Of a stretch of DNA of 64,000 bases, positions 52,767-63,194 are shown in pieces. Under the pieces are notes generated by a model. That model did not search any database and was not told the origin of the DNA. It saw only the letters and a program-made list of their open reading frames with translations. The position numbers and the translations under genes were made by a program. How positions within the stretch are numbered: the stretch's first letter is position 1; every line of letters starts with the position of its first letter. The stretch spans positions 1 to 64,000 of the forward strand of contig NZ_JAEMUW010000005.1 of the NCBI RefSeq assembly GCF_016598485.1, given 5' to 3'. This DNA comes from Micromonospora coerulea (GTDB lineage: Bacteria > Actinomycetota > Actinomycetes > Mycobacteriales > Micromonosporaceae).

Positions 52767-53648
52767 TCAGCGGGCATGGCACGTCTCGCGTACCCCGGCG
52801 AAAAGGTCGGACTCGGGCAGCGGGCTGTCCACCAGCGAGCGGGCCAGCTCATAGTCCTCGGTCGGCCAGGCGCGCCGCTGGAGATCCATCGGGACGTGGA
52901 ACCAGAAGCCGTCCGGGTCGATCTGGGTGGCGTGGGCCCGCAGGGCGTCGTCGCGGACCGGGAAGTACTCGGCGCACTCGACCCGGGTGGTGATCCGGGG
53001 GCCCTTGTCGGGGCGATCCTCCCAGCGCTTGAGCCACTCCTCGTACGGCGACTCCAGGCCCGCGGCGAGCATGCCCTCGTGCAGCGCCATGATCTTGCCC
53101 TTGGAGAACCCGATGTCGTAGTAGAGCTTCAGCGGCTGCCAGGGCTCGCCCAGCTCCGGGTAGCGCTCCGGGTCGCCGGCGGCCTCGAAGGCGGCGACCG
53201 TCACCTTGTGGGTCATGATGTGGTCCGGGTGGGGGTAGCCACCCTCCTCGTCGTACGTGGTGACCACGTGCGGGCGGAACTGCCGCATCAACCGCACCAG
53301 CGGGGCGGCCGCGACCTGCACGTCCTGCAGGGCGAAGCACCCGCCCGGCAGCGGCGGCAGCGGGTCGCCCTCCGGCAGCCCGGAGTCGACGAAGCCGAGC
53401 CACGCCTGCTCGATGCCGAGGATCGCGCGGGCGGCGTCCATCTCGGCGCGGCGGATGTCGGCGATGTTGGCCCAGACGTCCGGTCGGTCCATCTTCGGGT
53501 TGAGCACGCTGCCGCGCTCACCGCCCGTGCAGGTCACGACCAGGACATCAACCCCTTCGGCGACGTATTTCGCCGTGGTCGCGGCGCCCTTGCTCGACTC
53601 GTCGTCGGGATGGGCGTGCACGGCCATGAGACGCAACTGCTCTGCCAC
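52767..53648 (-). CDS. mca: Mycothiol S-conjugate amidase
   Basis: The 293-residue zinc hydrolase cleaves mycothiol conjugates, releasing a mercapturic acid for export, the actinobacterial detoxification route. Residues 11-20 read [10 protein letters not shown]: the histidine and two aspartates belong to the metal/catalytic motif, and the lysine at 20 distinguishes Mca from Msh[14 protein letters not shown] is the second metal loop. I prefer GTG 53648, with GAGGAG eight bases upstream, over GTG 53657, where the SD would touch the start. The result starts like M. tuberculosis Mca. DUF4307 is divergent. Confidence 0.96.
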   Translation of the reverse strand: MAEQLRLMAVHAHPDDESSKGAATTAKYVAEGVDVLVVTCTGGERGSVLNPKMDRPDVWANIADIRRAEMDAARAILGIEQAWLGFVDSGLPEGDPLPPLPGGCFALQDVQVAAAPLVRLMRQFRPHVVTTYDEEGGYPHPDHIMTHKVTVAAFEAAGDPERYPELGEPWQPLKLYYDIGFSKGKIMALHEGMLAAGLESPYEEWLKRWEDRPDKGPRITTRVECAEYFPVRDDALRAHATQIDPDGFWFHVPMDLQRRAWPTEDYELARSLVDSPLPESDLFAGVRETCHAR

Positions 53649-53859
53649 CTTCGGCACTCCTCGTCTGTGCCCGTCGGGCGACCCGACCCCGGGTAACCCG
53701 GCTGACCTGCCGGAATCTCCCCCGCGCCCGGAAAATCACCCGTGCCGACCTGTCCGCGTCACCGCCGACCTGCCATCCTTGGGTCAGCGCCGGGCTGGGA
53801 AGATGGACTCTGCCATTCTTGCCGATGCCGCCGACAACAACGCCAGGAGATACCCGCCG

Positions 53860-54294
53860 GTGAGCGAGACGCACGCCACAATCACACCGGGCGCGCCGGT
53901 CTTTCCGCCCGGCCGGTACGGTCGCCGCCGCGAACCCGGACGCCGCAGGCCGCTGCTCGCCGCGCTGCTGGCGGCCCTCCTGCTCGCCGGCTTGGGCCTG
54001 CTGACGGCGAAGCTCTACACGCAGTACGGCCACCCGGAGTACGACGCCATGGTGATCACCTACACGGAAATCACCGACCAGCAGGTGGTGGTCGACTTCC
54101 GGGTCACGGTGCCGGCGGGCGGCTCGGCGACCTGCGTGCTGCGGGCCCGGTCCTCCGACGGCGCCGAGGTGGGACGCCAGGAGGTCACGGTGACCGCCCG
54201 GCCGGGCGAACGCCGGGTGGACGCCCGGCACCGGCTGGCCACCACCGCCCGGCCGTTCATCGGCGAGGTGCTGCGCTGCCGGCCCGCGGCCTGA
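53860..54294 (+). CDS. DUF4307 family membrane protein
   Basis: The 144-residue protein has a basic N-terminal 35 residues, one transmembrane segment (LLAALLAALLLAGLGLLTAKLY) and an extracellular beta-sandwich of about 80 residues (VVDFRVTVPAGGSATCVLRARSSDGAEVGRQEV). AGGAG lies ten bases before the GTG. DUF4307 between mca and greA is conserved in M. tuberculosis (Rv1080c-Rv1082). Function unknown. Confidence 0.85.
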   Translation: MSETHATITPGAPVFPPGRYGRRREPGRRRPLLAALLAALLLAGLGLLTAKLYTQYGHPEYDAMVITYTEITDQQVVVDFRVTVPAGGSATCVLRARSSDGAEVGRQEVTVTARPGERRVDARHRLATTARPFIGEVLRCRPAA

Positions 54295-54419
54295 CCCGCC
54301 CGACGACCCGTCCCGTCGCCGGCACCCCCAGGTGATCGGCGACACCCCGGAGTGGCCCGCACTGGTAACTTGGTAATTCACGTGTCAGCCAGTCCCGCAC
54401 CAACCGAGGAGGACCGCCT

Positions 54420-54920
54420 GTGTCCACGAATGGCAACGAGGCGCCCGCCACCTGGCTGTCCCAGGACGCGTACGACCGCCTCCAGGCCGAGCTCGACGAG
54501 CACATCGCGAACCGGCCGGTGATCGCCGCCGAGATCAACGCGCGGCGTGAGGAGGGCGACCTCCGGGAGAACGGCGGCTACCACGCCGCCCGCGAGGAGC
54601 AGGGCAAGGCCGAGGGGCGCATCCTCTACCTCAAGGAGCTGCTCCGCACGGCCAAGGTTGGCGCGGCCCCGACCGCCGACGTGGTGTCGCCCGGCATGGT
54701 GGTGACGATCTACTTCGACGACGACGCCGACGACACCGAGACCTTCCTGCTCGGCTCGCGGGAGATCGCGTCCACCACCGACCTGACCGTCTACAGCCCC
54801 GAGTCCGCGCTGGGCAAGGCGATCCTGGGCGGCCGCGAGGGCCAGACCTGCACCTACACGGCGCCCAGCGGCGCCGACATCAAGGTGACCGTGGTCAAGT
54901 TCGAGCCGTTCTCCGGCTGA
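54420..54920 (+). CDS. greA: Transcription elongation factor GreA
   Basis: The 166-residue protein has the GreA N-terminal coiled coil with acidic tip (REEGDLRENGGYHAAREEQ) and a C-terminal FKBP-like domain (GREGQTCTYTAPSGADIKVTV). It enters the RNA polymerase secondary channel to rescue backtracked complexes. GAGGA precedes the GTG. TAACTT at 54366-54371 is a possible -10. A strong hairpin terminator follows. Confidence 0.95.
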   Translation: MSTNGNEAPATWLSQDAYDRLQAELDEHIANRPVIAAEINARREEGDLRENGGYHAAREEQGKAEGRILYLKELLRTAKVGAAPTADVVSPGMVVTIYFDDDADDTETFLLGSREIASTTDLTVYSPESALGKAILGGREGQTCTYTAPSGADIKVTVVKFEPFSG

Positions 54921-55001
54921 GCCCCACACCCGGACCCGCGCCGGCAGGCCCGGGCCCGACCCCCGACCTGGCTGACAGGCCGGTCGGACCCGACTGCCAC
55001 C

Positions 55002-55030
55002 CCGCCCCGGCCGTACCACGGCCGGGGCGG
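55002..55030. terminator. Hairpin terminator between greA and ilvA
   Basis: CCGCCCCGGCCGT (55002-55014) and ACGGCCGGGGCGG (55018-55030) form a 13-bp perfect stem with a 3-nt loop, between convergent greA and ilvA, followed by TCGCATCTTCC. Confidence 0.8.
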
Positions 55031-55055
55031 TCGCATCTTCCGGCTACCGGCGGCG

Positions 55056-56276
55056 TCACGCCTCGGCGGCGAAGACCACCTGGTAGCCGCTGGCCCGCAG
55101 CGCGCTGATCAGCGTGTCGGAATGCTCCACACCTCTGGTCTCCACCGACAGGGCCACCTCCACCTCGCCGAGGCGCAGGTGCGGGTTGGCCCGCTGGTGC
55201 TCCACGTCGACCACGTTGGCCCGATGCTCGGCGATCTCGCTCAGCAGCGAGGCGAGCTGACCCGGCCGGTCTGAGCAGCGCACGGTGACCCGCAGGTACC
55301 GGCCGGCCGCCGCGAGGCCGTGCTCGATCACCCGGAGCATCAGCAGCGGGTCGATGTTGCCGCCGGAGAGCACCGCCACCACCGGTGCCTGCACCTCCAC
55401 CGCGCCGGCCAGCAACGCGGCCACGCCGACCGCCCCGGCCGGTTCCACCACCTGCTTGCCGCGCTCCAGCAGCATCAGCAGCGCCCGGGAGATGTCCTCC
55501 TCGGAGACGGTGACGATCTCGTCGACCAGCTTGCTGACGTGGGTGAAGGTCAGCTCGCCGGGGCAGCCGACGGCGATCCCGTCGGCGATCGTGGAGAACG
55601 ACGGCAGCCGTACGGGCTTGCCGGCCTTGAGCGAGGGCGGGAAGGCCGCGGCGGTCGCGGCCTGCACCCCGATCACCCGTACGTCGGGGCGCAGCGCCTT
55701 GGCGACCACTGCGATGCCGGAGATGAGGCCGCCGCCGCCGACCCCGGTGACGATCGTCTTCACGTCGGGGCACTGCTCGAGGATCTCCAGCGCCACCGTG
55801 CCCTGCCCGGCGATGACGTCCCGGTGGTCGAACGGGTGGATCAGCACCGCCCCGGTCCGCTCGGCGAAGGTCTGCGCCGCGACCAGCGACTCGTCCACCG
55901 TGTTGCCGACCAGCTCCACCTGGGCGCCGTACCCCTTGGTGGCGGCCACCTTCGGCAGCGGCGCGTTGATCGGCATGAAGACAGTGGCGTGGGTGCCGAC
56001 CAGGCCGGCGGCGAGCGCCACCCCCTGCGCGTGGTTGCCGGCGCTGGCCGCCACCACGCCGCCTTCCCGTTCCTCGGCCGAAAGCCGGGAGATCCGCACG
56101 TACGCGCCGCGCACCTTGTACGACCCGGCGCGCTGCACGTTCTCGCACTTGAGCCAGGCCGGCCCGCCCAGGGCGGCGGTCAGCGGCCGGGAGGGCTCCA
56201 GCGGGGTGGTGCGCGTGACGCCGGCGAGCAGCTCCCGCGCGGCCTGTACGTCGGCGAGACCGACCAGTTCCGTCAT
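55056..56276 (-). CDS. ilvA: Threonine dehydratase with ACT domain
   Basis: The 406-residue PLP enzyme deaminates threonine (or serine) to 2-oxobutyrate. The Schiff-base lysine is Lys54 in QRAGSYKVRGAY; SAGNHAQGVAL and GGGGLISGIA are the phosphate-binding loops. A C-terminal ACT-like domain (RVTVRCSDRPGQLASLLSEIAEHRANVVDV) indicates amino acid feedback. It overlaps the DUF4328 stop by 4 bp and ends a leftward group with cystathionine gamma-synthase, which also touches 2-oxobutyrate metabolism. Confidence 0.94.
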   Translation of the reverse strand: MTELVGLADVQAARELLAGVTRTTPLEPSRPLTAALGGPAWLKCENVQRAGSYKVRGAYVRISRLSAEEREGGVVAASAGNHAQGVALAAGLVGTHATVFMPINAPLPKVAATKGYGAQVELVGNTVDESLVAAQTFAERTGAVLIHPFDHRDVIAGQGTVALEILEQCPDVKTIVTGVGGGGLISGIAVVAKALRPDVRVIGVQAATAAAFPPSLKAGKPVRLPSFSTIADGIAVGCPGELTFTHVSKLVDEIVTVSEEDISRALLMLLERGKQVVEPAGAVGVAALLAGAVEVQAPVVAVLSGGNIDPLLMLRVIEHGLAAAGRYLRVTVRCSDRPGQLASLLSEIAEHRANVVDVEHQRANPHLRLGEVEVALSVETRGVEHSDTLISALRASGYQVVFAAEA

Positions 56277-57214
56277 GCCCCGATCGTGCCACCCGCCGCG
56301 CCGACGGCCGGCGGCGACGCCACCGGCGCGTCGGTCGGTGGGTGCGCGGGCGCCTCGGTCACGTCGGTCGGCGCGTACGGCGACGGCTCGGTGACCGGCG
56401 CGGGAGTCGGGGCGGACGCGGCCGGGGCGGCCACCCAGGCCGGGGCGCCCGGCCAGACCGCGCTGCCCCGGGCGATCCGCGCCTGCTGGGCGGCGGAGAC
56501 CCGCAGCACCAGCACGATCAGCGACACACCGGCGACCAGGCAGGCCACCGCGGGTACCAGGTTGCCCAGCGCGACCTCCTGGTAGTGGTCGGCGTAGCGC
56601 TGGAAGTCCGCCGGGGTGGGCGGGTCGGGCAGCAGCAGTTGACCGCGCGCGGCGCGGAGACTGGTGAACAGGTCCGCGACGCCGAAGACCAGCCAGCCCA
56701 GCCACCAGAGGGCCACCAGCCCCCGGCCGCGGCCCCGGCTGTCCCGGACGATGTCGGCCATCATCTTGGCGGGCACGACGAGGCTGGCCAGGGGCACCCA
56801 CCAGCCGGTGATCGCCCAGTGGGCGTTGAGGTGTGGCCGGACCCCCGGGAACGCGTCGGTGTTCTTCCGCGCCCGGAACATCCAGATCATCACCAGCACC
56901 GCGGTGGTCAGGTAGAGCAGCAGGTACGGCACGTTGAGGAGACCCTCGGCCACGGCGGCGCCGCGCAAGGCGTCCGCGTCGTCGGCCGTCGCGGCGCGCC
57001 GGGCCAGCACCGCCTCGACGGCCGGGAAGGCCGCCAGCAGCACGTACAGCAGCGTCGTCAGGCCCAGGCCGATCGCCGCGGCCAGCCCGATGCCGCGTAC
57101 CGAGTTGGTGGCGATCCCCGGCGACAGGGTCGGACGGCCGTCCAGCGGCGTACCGCACCGCTGGCAGTCGGCGAAGGCCGGGGACGTCTCGTCCCCGCAG
57201 GTCTGGCACCGCAT
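56273..57214 (-). CDS. DUF4328 membrane protein with N-terminal zinc ribbon
   Basis: The 313-residue protein begins MRCQTCGDETSPAFADCQRCG, a CxxC/CxxC ribbon, then five or six hydrophobic segments with FRARKNTDAFPGVRPHLNAHWAITGWWVPLASLVVPAKMM, the DUF4328 signature, and a proline/alanine-rich tail of about 60 residues. ATG 57214 follows GGGGGA. Function is unknown; translation is coupled to ilvA by a 4-bp overlap, which may simply be operon packing. Confidence 0.85.
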   Translation of the reverse strand: MRCQTCGDETSPAFADCQRCGTPLDGRPTLSPGIATNSVRGIGLAAAIGLGLTTLLYVLLAAFPAVEAVLARRAATADDADALRGAAVAEGLLNVPYLLLYLTTAVLVMIWMFRARKNTDAFPGVRPHLNAHWAITGWWVPLASLVVPAKMMADIVRDSRGRGRGLVALWWLGWLVFGVADLFTSLRAARGQLLLPDPPTPADFQRYADHYQEVALGNLVPAVACLVAGVSLIVLVLRVSAAQQARIARGSAVWPGAPAWVAAPAASAPTPAPVTEPSPYAPTDVTEAPAHPPTDAPVASPPAVGAAGGTIGA

Positions 57215-57257
57215 CGCGTCCCCCGTGTACGTGTGAAGTCGCGCACACGGTAGACGA

Positions 57258-58661
57258 TCATGCGGTGGCCGGCGACCCCGTCTCCACCCGCGGGTAGCCC
57301 GGGGCATGCCGCTGCCACGGGGCCTGCATCTCGAACTGGCCGGCGATGCCGAGCAGCAGCAGCTCCGAGCCGGGCGGCCCGACCAGCTGCACGGCGACCG
57401 GCAGCCCGTCCGGCCGGCGGCCGACCGGCACCACGATGGCGGGCAGGCCGGCGATGTTCCACGGGGCCGCGTACGGGGCGTACCCGATGTTGGCCTTCAT
57501 GTTCGCCACCCAGGAGCGGCCCGCCCAGCCGGCGGCCTCCGGTGGCGTCCCGGCCAGCGCCGGGGTGAGCAGCAGGTCGACCGAGTGGTCGGCGAAGAAG
57601 TTCACCGAGCGGTCGCGCCAGGCGGCCCGGTCGGCCTCCCGGACGTACCCGCGCCGCTGCGCCCACTCGCCGAGCGCCACGTGCCGGCGGCTGCGTCGTT
57701 GCAGGACGCCCCGCTCCAGCCCGGCGGCCTGCACGTCGGCGGCGGCCGCGGCGAACCAGGTGGCGATGCCCGCCAGGCCGAGCCGGGTCGGGTAGACCGG
57801 GTCGGCGGGGACGGTGTCGTGCCCGGCCGCGGCGAGCAGCCGTCCCGCGGCGGCCACCGCGTCCCGGTTCGGCGCATCGGGCGAGACGCCGCGCACCGGG
57901 GAGCGCAGCGAGACGCCGACCCGCAGCCGCGGCGGCTGCTCCAGCTTGTCGGGGCGGCGGCCGGCGAGGACCGAGAAGCCGACGACCGCGTCGGCCACCG
58001 TGCCGGTGAGCACGCCGTGCTCGGTGAGGCCGAACCAGTCGTCCGCGCCGAGCTGGCAGGGCACCACGCCCCGGCCGGGCTTGAGCCCGACCAGGCCGCA
58101 GCAGGCCGCCGGGATGCGGATCGAGCCGAGGCCGTCGTTGCCGTGCGCCATCGGCACCAGGCCCGCGGCGACCGCGGCGGCCGCGCCGCCCGAGGAACCG
58201 CCCGGGGTACGGCGCGGGTCCCACGGGTTGCGGGTCACCCCGGTCTCGTCGTCGGTCAGCGCCCAGAGGCCGAGCTCCGGCATCCGGGTCACCCCGAGGA
58301 TCACCGCGCCGGCGCCGCGCAGCCGCCGGACCACCTCGTGGTCGGCTTCCGCGACGGCGGTACGCACCGCCGCCGACCCGTTCCAGGTGGGCAGGCCGGC
58401 GACGGCGGTGTTCTCCTTGACCGCGACCGGCACCCCGGCCAGCGGGAGGTTGGCCAGGTCCTCCTGCTCGTCGACCTTCTCCGCCTCGGTGATCGCCTCC
58501 CCGCCGCGCACCGCGCGGAACGCGGCGAGCTCGGCGTCGGCCCGGGCGATGTGGTCCAGGTGGTCGGCGACCACCTGGGTGGCCGAGACGTCGCCCCGGC
58601 GTACGCCCCGGGCGATCTGTTTCGCGGTCGCCCCCACCCAGGTCGGCATGATGTCCTGCAC
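57258..58661 (-). CDS. Amidase signature family protein
   Basis: The 467-residue hydrolase has the Ser-cisSer-Lys triad region: lysine in [26 protein letters not shown], and [19 protein letters not shown]. The serine in GSIRIP would be the nucleophile. The usual D(G/T)GGSIR is slightly altered here (NDGLGSIR). GTG 58661 has GGGGAG seven bases upstream and is better placed than GTG 58667. It lies 22 bp after the cystathionine gamma-synthase gene. The substrate is unknown; a GatA role is unlikely without GatB/C. Confidence 0.88.
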   Translation of the reverse strand: MQDIMPTWVGATAKQIARGVRRGDVSATQVVADHLDHIARADAELAAFRAVRGGEAITEAEKVDEQEDLANLPLAGVPVAVKENTAVAGLPTWNGSAAVRTAVAEADHEVVRRLRGAGAVILGVTRMPELGLWALTDDETGVTRNPWDPRRTPGGSSGGAAAAVAAGLVPMAHGNDGLGSIRIPAACCGLVGLKPGRGVVPCQLGADDWFGLTEHGVLTGTVADAVVGFSVLAGRRPDKLEQPPRLRVGVSLRSPVRGVSPDAPNRDAVAAAGRLLAAAGHDTVPADPVYPTRLGLAGIATWFAAAAADVQAAGLERGVLQRRSRRHVALGEWAQRRGYVREADRAAWRDRSVNFFADHSVDLLLTPALAGTPPEAAGWAGRSWVANMKANIGYAPYAAPWNIAGLPAIVVPVGRRPDGLPVAVQLVGPPGSELLLLGIAGQFEMQAPWQRHAPGYPRVETGSPATA

Positions 58662-58683
58662 GGCCACCCTCCCCAGCCAGCGG

Positions 58684-59823
58684 TCAGCCCAGCGCCTGCT
58701 CCAGATCGGCAAGCAGGTCGTCAACCGTCTCGATGCCGACAGACAGTCGCACGAGATCGCCGGGAACTTCAAGCGGCGAGCCGGCAGCACTTGCGTGTGT
58801 CATCCGACCCGGGTGCTCGATCAGGGACTCCACCCCGCCCAGCGACTCGGCGAGCACGAAGAGCTTCGCCCGGTTGCAGATCTCCACCGCGTGCTCCTCG
58901 CCGCCCGCCGCGCGGAAGGAGATCATGCCGCCGAACCGGCGCATCTGCTTGGCGGCCACCTCGTGGCCGGGGTGCGCGGGCAGGCCTGGATAGATGACCT
59001 GACCGACCCTGGCGTGCCCGTCCAGATAGGCGGCGATCCGCTCCGCGTTGTCGCAGTGCCGGTCCATCCGTACCCCGAGGGTCTTGATGCCGCGCAGGGT
59101 GAGCCAGGCGTCGAACGGGCCGTTGATCGCACCCATCGCGTTCTGGTGGTAGCGCAGCTCGTCGCCGAGTCCGCTGTCCGCGGCGATCAGCGCGCCACCG
59201 ACCACGTCGGAGTGTCCGCCGATGTACTTGGTGGTCGAGTGGACCACCACGTCGGCGCCGTGCGCGAGCGGCTGCTGCAGGTACGGCGAGGCGAAGGTGT
59301 TGTCGACCACCAGCAGCGCACCGGCGTCGTGCGCGACGGCGGCCAGGGTGGCGATGTCGGCGATGCCGAGCAGCGGGTTCGTCGGCGTCTCCACCCAGAC
59401 GATCTTCGTGGTGGCGCGGATGGCGGCCCGGACGGCGTCGGTGTCGGAGACCTTCGCCGGGGTGTAGTCCACCCCCCAACGCTCGGCGACCCGGGCGAAG
59501 AGCCGGTAGGTGCCGCCGTACGCGTCGTCCGGGATGACCACGTGGTCACCCGGCTTGCAGACGGTACGCAGCAGGGTGTCCTCGGCGGCCAGCCCGCTGG
59601 CGAAGGCGAGCCCGACCGGGCCGCCCTCCAGCGCGGCCAGGCACTCCTGGAGCGCGTCCCGGGTGGGGTTGCCGGAGCGGCTGTATTCGTAGCCCTGCCG
59701 GGGCGCGCCGACGGCGTCCTGGGCGTAGGTGCTGGTCTGGTAGATCGGTGGGATCACCGCGCCGGTGCGGGCTTCCGGGTCCTGACCGGCGTGGATGGCG
59801 AGCGTCTCGAAGCCGTGACTCAT
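58684..59823 (-). CDS. metB: Cystathionine gamma-synthase
   Basis: The 379-residue PLP enzyme condenses O-succinyl- or O-acetylhomoserine with cysteine in methionine synthesis. The internal aldimine lysine is Lys199 in [12 protein letters not shown], with the YSRSGNPT and GFASGLAA-like active-site loops. Cystathionine gamma-lyase activity is possible in this family. The ATG is seven bases after TAACGT on the minus strand, suggesting a leaderless message. In M. tuberculosis metB (Rv1079) also adjoins greA and mca. Confidence 0.92.
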   Translation of the reverse strand: MSHGFETLAIHAGQDPEARTGAVIPPIYQTSTYAQDAVGAPRQGYEYSRSGNPTRDALQECLAALEGGPVGLAFASGLAAEDTLLRTVCKPGDHVVIPDDAYGGTYRLFARVAERWGVDYTPAKVSDTDAVRAAIRATTKIVWVETPTNPLLGIADIATLAAVAHDAGALLVVDNTFASPYLQQPLAHGADVVVHSTTKYIGGHSDVVGGALIAADSGLGDELRYHQNAMGAINGPFDAWLTLRGIKTLGVRMDRHCDNAERIAAYLDGHARVGQVIYPGLPAHPGHEVAAKQMRRFGGMISFRAAGGEEHAVEICNRAKLFVLAESLGGVESLIEHPGRMTHASAAGSPLEVPGDLVRLSVGIETVDDLLADLEQALG

Positions 59824-59830
59824 TCCGCAG

Positions 59831-59836
59831 ACGTTA
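59831..59836 (-). promoter_or_regulatory. Leaderless -10 of metB
   Basis: TAACGT on the minus strand ends seven bases before ATG 59823, with no SD. Confidence 0.45.
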
Positions 59837-59989
59837 GTCCTCTCGTTTGTCCCAGCGGATGGAACCTGGGCGCGGGTCACATCCGCTTGCCGGTGGAGCC
59901 ACCCGACGACGTCGGTCGCGGCCACCGGCGATGCCGTGAGCGATTCACCTTCGGGTCGGACAAGTCCGGCGGCACACCGGTCGAGCGCC

Positions 59990-59995
59990 TAACCT
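59990..59995 (+). promoter_or_regulatory. Leaderless -10 of HIT gene
   Basis: TAACCT ends six bases before GTG 60002, and no SD is present. Confidence 0.5.
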
Positions 59996-60001
59996 GGCCC
60001 G

Positions 60002-60418
60002 GTGAGCGGGTGCGTGTTCTGCGGGATCCTGGCGGGCGAGGTGCCGGCGTTTCTCGTCGCCGACGAGGCGGACGGCGTCGCGTTCCTGGACACCCGGCCG
60101 GTCTTCAAGGGCCACGTGCTGGTGGTGCCGCGGACCCACCTGATCACGCTGAACGACCTGCCGGCGGAGGCGCTGGCCGGCTACTTCGGGGTGGTGCAGC
60201 GGCTGGCCCGCGCCGTGGAGACCGGCCTGGGGGCCGGTGGCACATTCGTGGCGATGAACAACAAGGTGTCCCAGTCCGTCCCCCACCTGCACACCCACGT
60301 CGTACCGCGGACCAAGGGCGACGGCCTGCGCGGCTTCTTCTGGCCGCGGACCCGCTACACCGACGACGCCGAGGCCGAGGGCTTCGCCCGGCGGGTCGCC
60401 GCGGCCCTGCCCGCCTGA
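60002..60418 (+). CDS. HIT-family nucleotide hydrolase
   Basis: The 138-residue protein has [12 protein letters not shown] with Cys4/Cys7 as a likely zinc pair and the histidine triad HLHTHVV (His95, 97, 99). It would hydrolyse dinucleoside polyphosphates, adenylylated lysine or similar. GTG 60002 lies six bases after TAACCT, so the transcript probably starts at the codon. It is followed by msrA on the same strand. Confidence 0.93.
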   Translation: MSGCVFCGILAGEVPAFLVADEADGVAFLDTRPVFKGHVLVVPRTHLITLNDLPAEALAGYFGVVQRLARAVETGLGAGGTFVAMNNKVSQSVPHLHTHVVPRTKGDGLRGFFWPRTRYTDDAEAEGFARRVAAALPA

Positions 60419-60492
60419 GCACCAGCGGGGCGGGTAAGGAAGTCGGACCCGCGGGTGTTGCATGCGGGCAGAGGTACGAGAGGAGTTCCACC

Positions 60493-61155
60493 GTGTTCCT
60501 TCGCCGCATGAAGGCTGAAATGCCCACCCCCGACCAGGCCCTGCCGGGCCGGCCGCTCGCGATGCCGGTTGCTGACCGGCACGAGGTGCTGCCGTCCTCG
60601 CTGAAGGGCCCGTTCGCGGAGGGCGCGCAGGTCGCGGTCTTCGGCATGGGCTGCTTCTGGGGTTCTGAGCGGTTGTTCTGGACCCTCCCGGGGGTGCTCA
60701 CCACGTCGGCCGGTTACGCGGGTGGCTATACCCGGAACCCCACGTACGAGGAGGTCTCCTCGGGGATGACCGGGCACGCCGAGGTCGTCCAGGTGGTCTA
60801 CGACCCCACGAAGATCGCCTACGAGGACCTGCTCAAGGTCTTCTGGGAGAACCACGACCCGACCCAGGGCATGCGCCAGGGCAACGACGTCGGTACCCAG
60901 TACCGGTCGGCGATCTACACCACCACCGAGGAGCAGGCCGCGACGGCGCGGGCCTCCCGGGACGCGTTCGCGCCGATCGTGGCGCGGGCCGGCAAGGGTG
61001 AGATCACCACGGAGATCGCCCCGCTCGGCGACTACTACTTCGCGGAGGACTACCACCAGCAGTACCTGGCGGCGACCAAGAACCCGAACGGCTACTGCAA
61101 CCACGGGCCGAACGGGCTGAGCTGCCCGGTCGGGGTGGCGCGTACCGCCGGCTGA
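60493..61155 (+). CDS. msrA: Peptide methionine sulfoxide reductase A
   Basis: The 220-residue enzyme reduces methionine-S-sulfoxide in proteins. The catalytic cysteine is Cys54 in GMGCFWGSE, followed by SAGYAGG and [16 protein letters not shown]-terminal [16 protein letters not shown] carries the resolving cysteines for thioredoxin recycling. AGAGGAG precedes the GTG. A strong hairpin terminator follows. Confidence 0.96.
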   Translation: MFLRRMKAEMPTPDQALPGRPLAMPVADRHEVLPSSLKGPFAEGAQVAVFGMGCFWGSERLFWTLPGVLTTSAGYAGGYTRNPTYEEVSSGMTGHAEVVQVVYDPTKIAYEDLLKVFWENHDPTQGMRQGNDVGTQYRSAIYTTTEEQAATARASRDAFAPIVARAGKGEITTEIAPLGDYYFAEDYHQQYLAATKNPNGYCNHGPNGLSCPVGVARTAG

Positions 61156-61175
61156 CCGAACTGATGTCCGTTTCC

Positions 61176-61208
61176 CGGGCCTGCGGTGTTTGTCACACCG
61201 CGGGCCCG
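61176..61208 (+). terminator. Hairpin terminator after msrA
   Basis: CGGGCC-T-GCGGTGT (61176-61189) pairs with ACACCGC-G-GGCCCG (61195-61208), 13 bp plus a wobble, with a 5-nt loop TTGTC. Confidence 0.78.
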
Positions 61209-61358
61209 GCCGGATTCGGGCACCGGGCAGGCCGCCGGCAGGAACGTCGGCGCAGGCGGTGCCCCCAAGTCGGGCGGCGCGCACCTTAGCAAACACGTAA
61301 CGCTGCGGACATCAGCTCAACGGGCGAACTGCGATCACCTCTGGCAGCATGGCCTGCC

Positions 61359-63143
61359 ATGTGCGGACTGGCTGGAGAGTTCCGCCGTGACGGCTCGCGC
61401 GCCGACGTGTCGGCGGTGGAGCGCATGGCGGCCACGATGAGCGACCGGGGACCCGACGACAGCGGGGTCTGGTCCCAGGGCCCGACGGCCCTCGGCCACC
61501 GCCGTCTGAAGATCATCGACCTCTCCGCGGCGAGCGGCCAGCCGCTGATCGATCCCGCCGCCGGCCTGACCGGCGTCTTCAACGGCTGCATCTACAACTA
61601 TCGCGAGCTGCGCGCCGAGCTCCAGGGCAGGGGCCACCGCTTCTTCTCCGCCGGCGACAGCGAGGTCGTGGTCAAGGCGTACGCCGAGTGGGGGCTCGAC
61701 TTCGTCGACCACCTGATCGGGATGTTCGCCGTGGCGATCAGCGAGCGGGACACCGGACGGCTGGTGCTGGCCCGGGACCGGCTGGGCATCAAGCCGCTCT
61801 ACGTCGCCGAGACCCCCGGCGCGGTCCGCTTCGCCAGCACCCTGCCGGCGCTGTTGGCCGGCGGCGGGATCGACACCGCCATCGACCCGGTGGCGCTCGC
61901 CCACTACCTGAGCTTCCACAGCATCGTGCCGCCGCCGCGCACCATCCTGCGTGGCGTCGCCAAGCTGCCCCCGGCGACCGTCCGGGTCTACGAGCCGGAC
62001 GGCCGCAGCCACGAACGGGTCTACTGGGACCCTTCCTTCGCCCGCGCCGACGAGCGGGCCGACTGGTCCGAACGGGACTGGCAGGACGCGCTGCTGGAGT
62101 CGCTGACCACCGCGGTGCGCCGCCGGATGGTCGCCGACGTGCCGGTCGGCGTGCTGCTCTCCGGCGGGCTGGACTCCAGCCTGGTGGTCGCGCTGCTGGC
62201 CGGCGAGGGGCAGTCCGGGCTGGCCACCTTCTCCATCGGTTTCGACGCCGTCGGCGGCCGGGAGGGCGACGAGTTCGTCTACTCCGACCTGGTGGCGAAG
62301 ACCTTCGACACCGACCACCACCAGCTCAAGGTGGCCGCCGGCGACCTGGTGCCGCCGCTGGAGGCGGCCGTCGCGGCGATGAGCGAGCCGATGGTCAGCC
62401 ACGACTGCGTCGCCTTCTACCTGCTCAGCCAGGAGGTGTCGCGGCACGTCAAGGTGGTCCAGTCCGGGCAGGGCGCCGACGAGATCCTGGGCGGCTACCA
62501 CTGGTACCCGCCGCTGGCCGGGGTCGACCGGGAGCAGGCGCTCCAGACGTACGCGAAGGCGTTCTTCGACCGGGACGCGGCCGGACTGGCCCGGGTGCTC
62601 AACCCGGACCGGCTGGCCGGCGGCGACCCGGCCCGGGAGTTCGTGGCGGCGCACCTGGCCCGGCCGGGCGCGCAGACCGCGGTCGACGCCGGCCTGCGGA
62701 TCGACACCCAAATCATGCTCACCGACGACCCGGTGAAGCGGGTGGACAACATGACCATGGCGCACGGGCTGGAGGCCCGGGTGCCGTTCCTCGACCACGA
62801 GTTCGTGGAGCTGGCCGCGAGCTGCCCGCCCGAGCTGAAGCTGGCGCAGGGCGGCAAGGGCGTGCTCAAGGAGATCGGCCGCCGGGTCCTGCCGCACGAG
62901 GTGATCGACCGGCCCAAGGGCTACTTCCCGGTGCCGGGGCTCACCCACCTCGAGGGCAAGCTCCTCGACCGGGTACGCGACGCGCTCTCCGCGCCGGCCG
63001 CCCGCCGCCGCGACCTGTTCCGCGCCGACTACGTCGACGCGCTGCTCGCCGACCCGAACGCCGAACTGACCCCGTTGAACGGAAACAAGCTGTGGCAACT
63101 GGGACTCCTGGAAATGTGGCTCCAGAGCCACGGAATCGACTGA
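61359..63143 (+). CDS. Asparagine-synthase-type amidotransferase (N-acetylglutaminylglutamine amide pathway)
   Basis: The 594-residue protein has the class II glutaminase domain with Cys2 nucleophile (MCGLAGEF, RGPDDSGVW, FNGCIYNY) and a C-terminal synthetase with the pyrophosphate loop LLSGGLDSSLVVAL. It differs from AsnB by ending in GNKLWQLGLLEMWLQSHG, as in the TIGR03104 family. There the product is thought to be the C-terminal amide of the osmolyte N-acetylglutaminylglutamine. The gene after it begins like the partner GNAT/ATP-grasp synthetase, which supports this over plain asparagine synthesis. Confidence 0.86.
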   Translation: MCGLAGEFRRDGSRADVSAVERMAATMSDRGPDDSGVWSQGPTALGHRRLKIIDLSAASGQPLIDPAAGLTGVFNGCIYNYRELRAELQGRGHRFFSAGDSEVVVKAYAEWGLDFVDHLIGMFAVAISERDTGRLVLARDRLGIKPLYVAETPGAVRFASTLPALLAGGGIDTAIDPVALAHYLSFHSIVPPPRTILRGVAKLPPATVRVYEPDGRSHERVYWDPSFARADERADWSERDWQDALLESLTTAVRRRMVADVPVGVLLSGGLDSSLVVALLAGEGQSGLATFSIGFDAVGGREGDEFVYSDLVAKTFDTDHHQLKVAAGDLVPPLEAAVAAMSEPMVSHDCVAFYLLSQEVSRHVKVVQSGQGADEILGGYHWYPPLAGVDREQALQTYAKAFFDRDAAGLARVLNPDRLAGGDPAREFVAAHLARPGAQTAVDAGLRIDTQIMLTDDPVKRVDNMTMAHGLEARVPFLDHEFVELAASCPPELKLAQGGKGVLKEIGRRVLPHEVIDRPKGYFPVPGLTHLEGKLLDRVRDALSAPAARRRDLFRADYVDALLADPNAELTPLNGNKLWQLGLLEMWLQSHGID

Positions 63144-63194
63144 CCGTGACCGACACCCTCGCCACCGGCGCGGCCCGTACCGACCGGGAGCGGG

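Noticed and set aside
59824..60001. SAM or S-box-type riboswitch upstream of metB
   Set aside because: No conserved pairing pattern could be seen, and the gene has a -10 seven bases from its ATG that leaves no leader.
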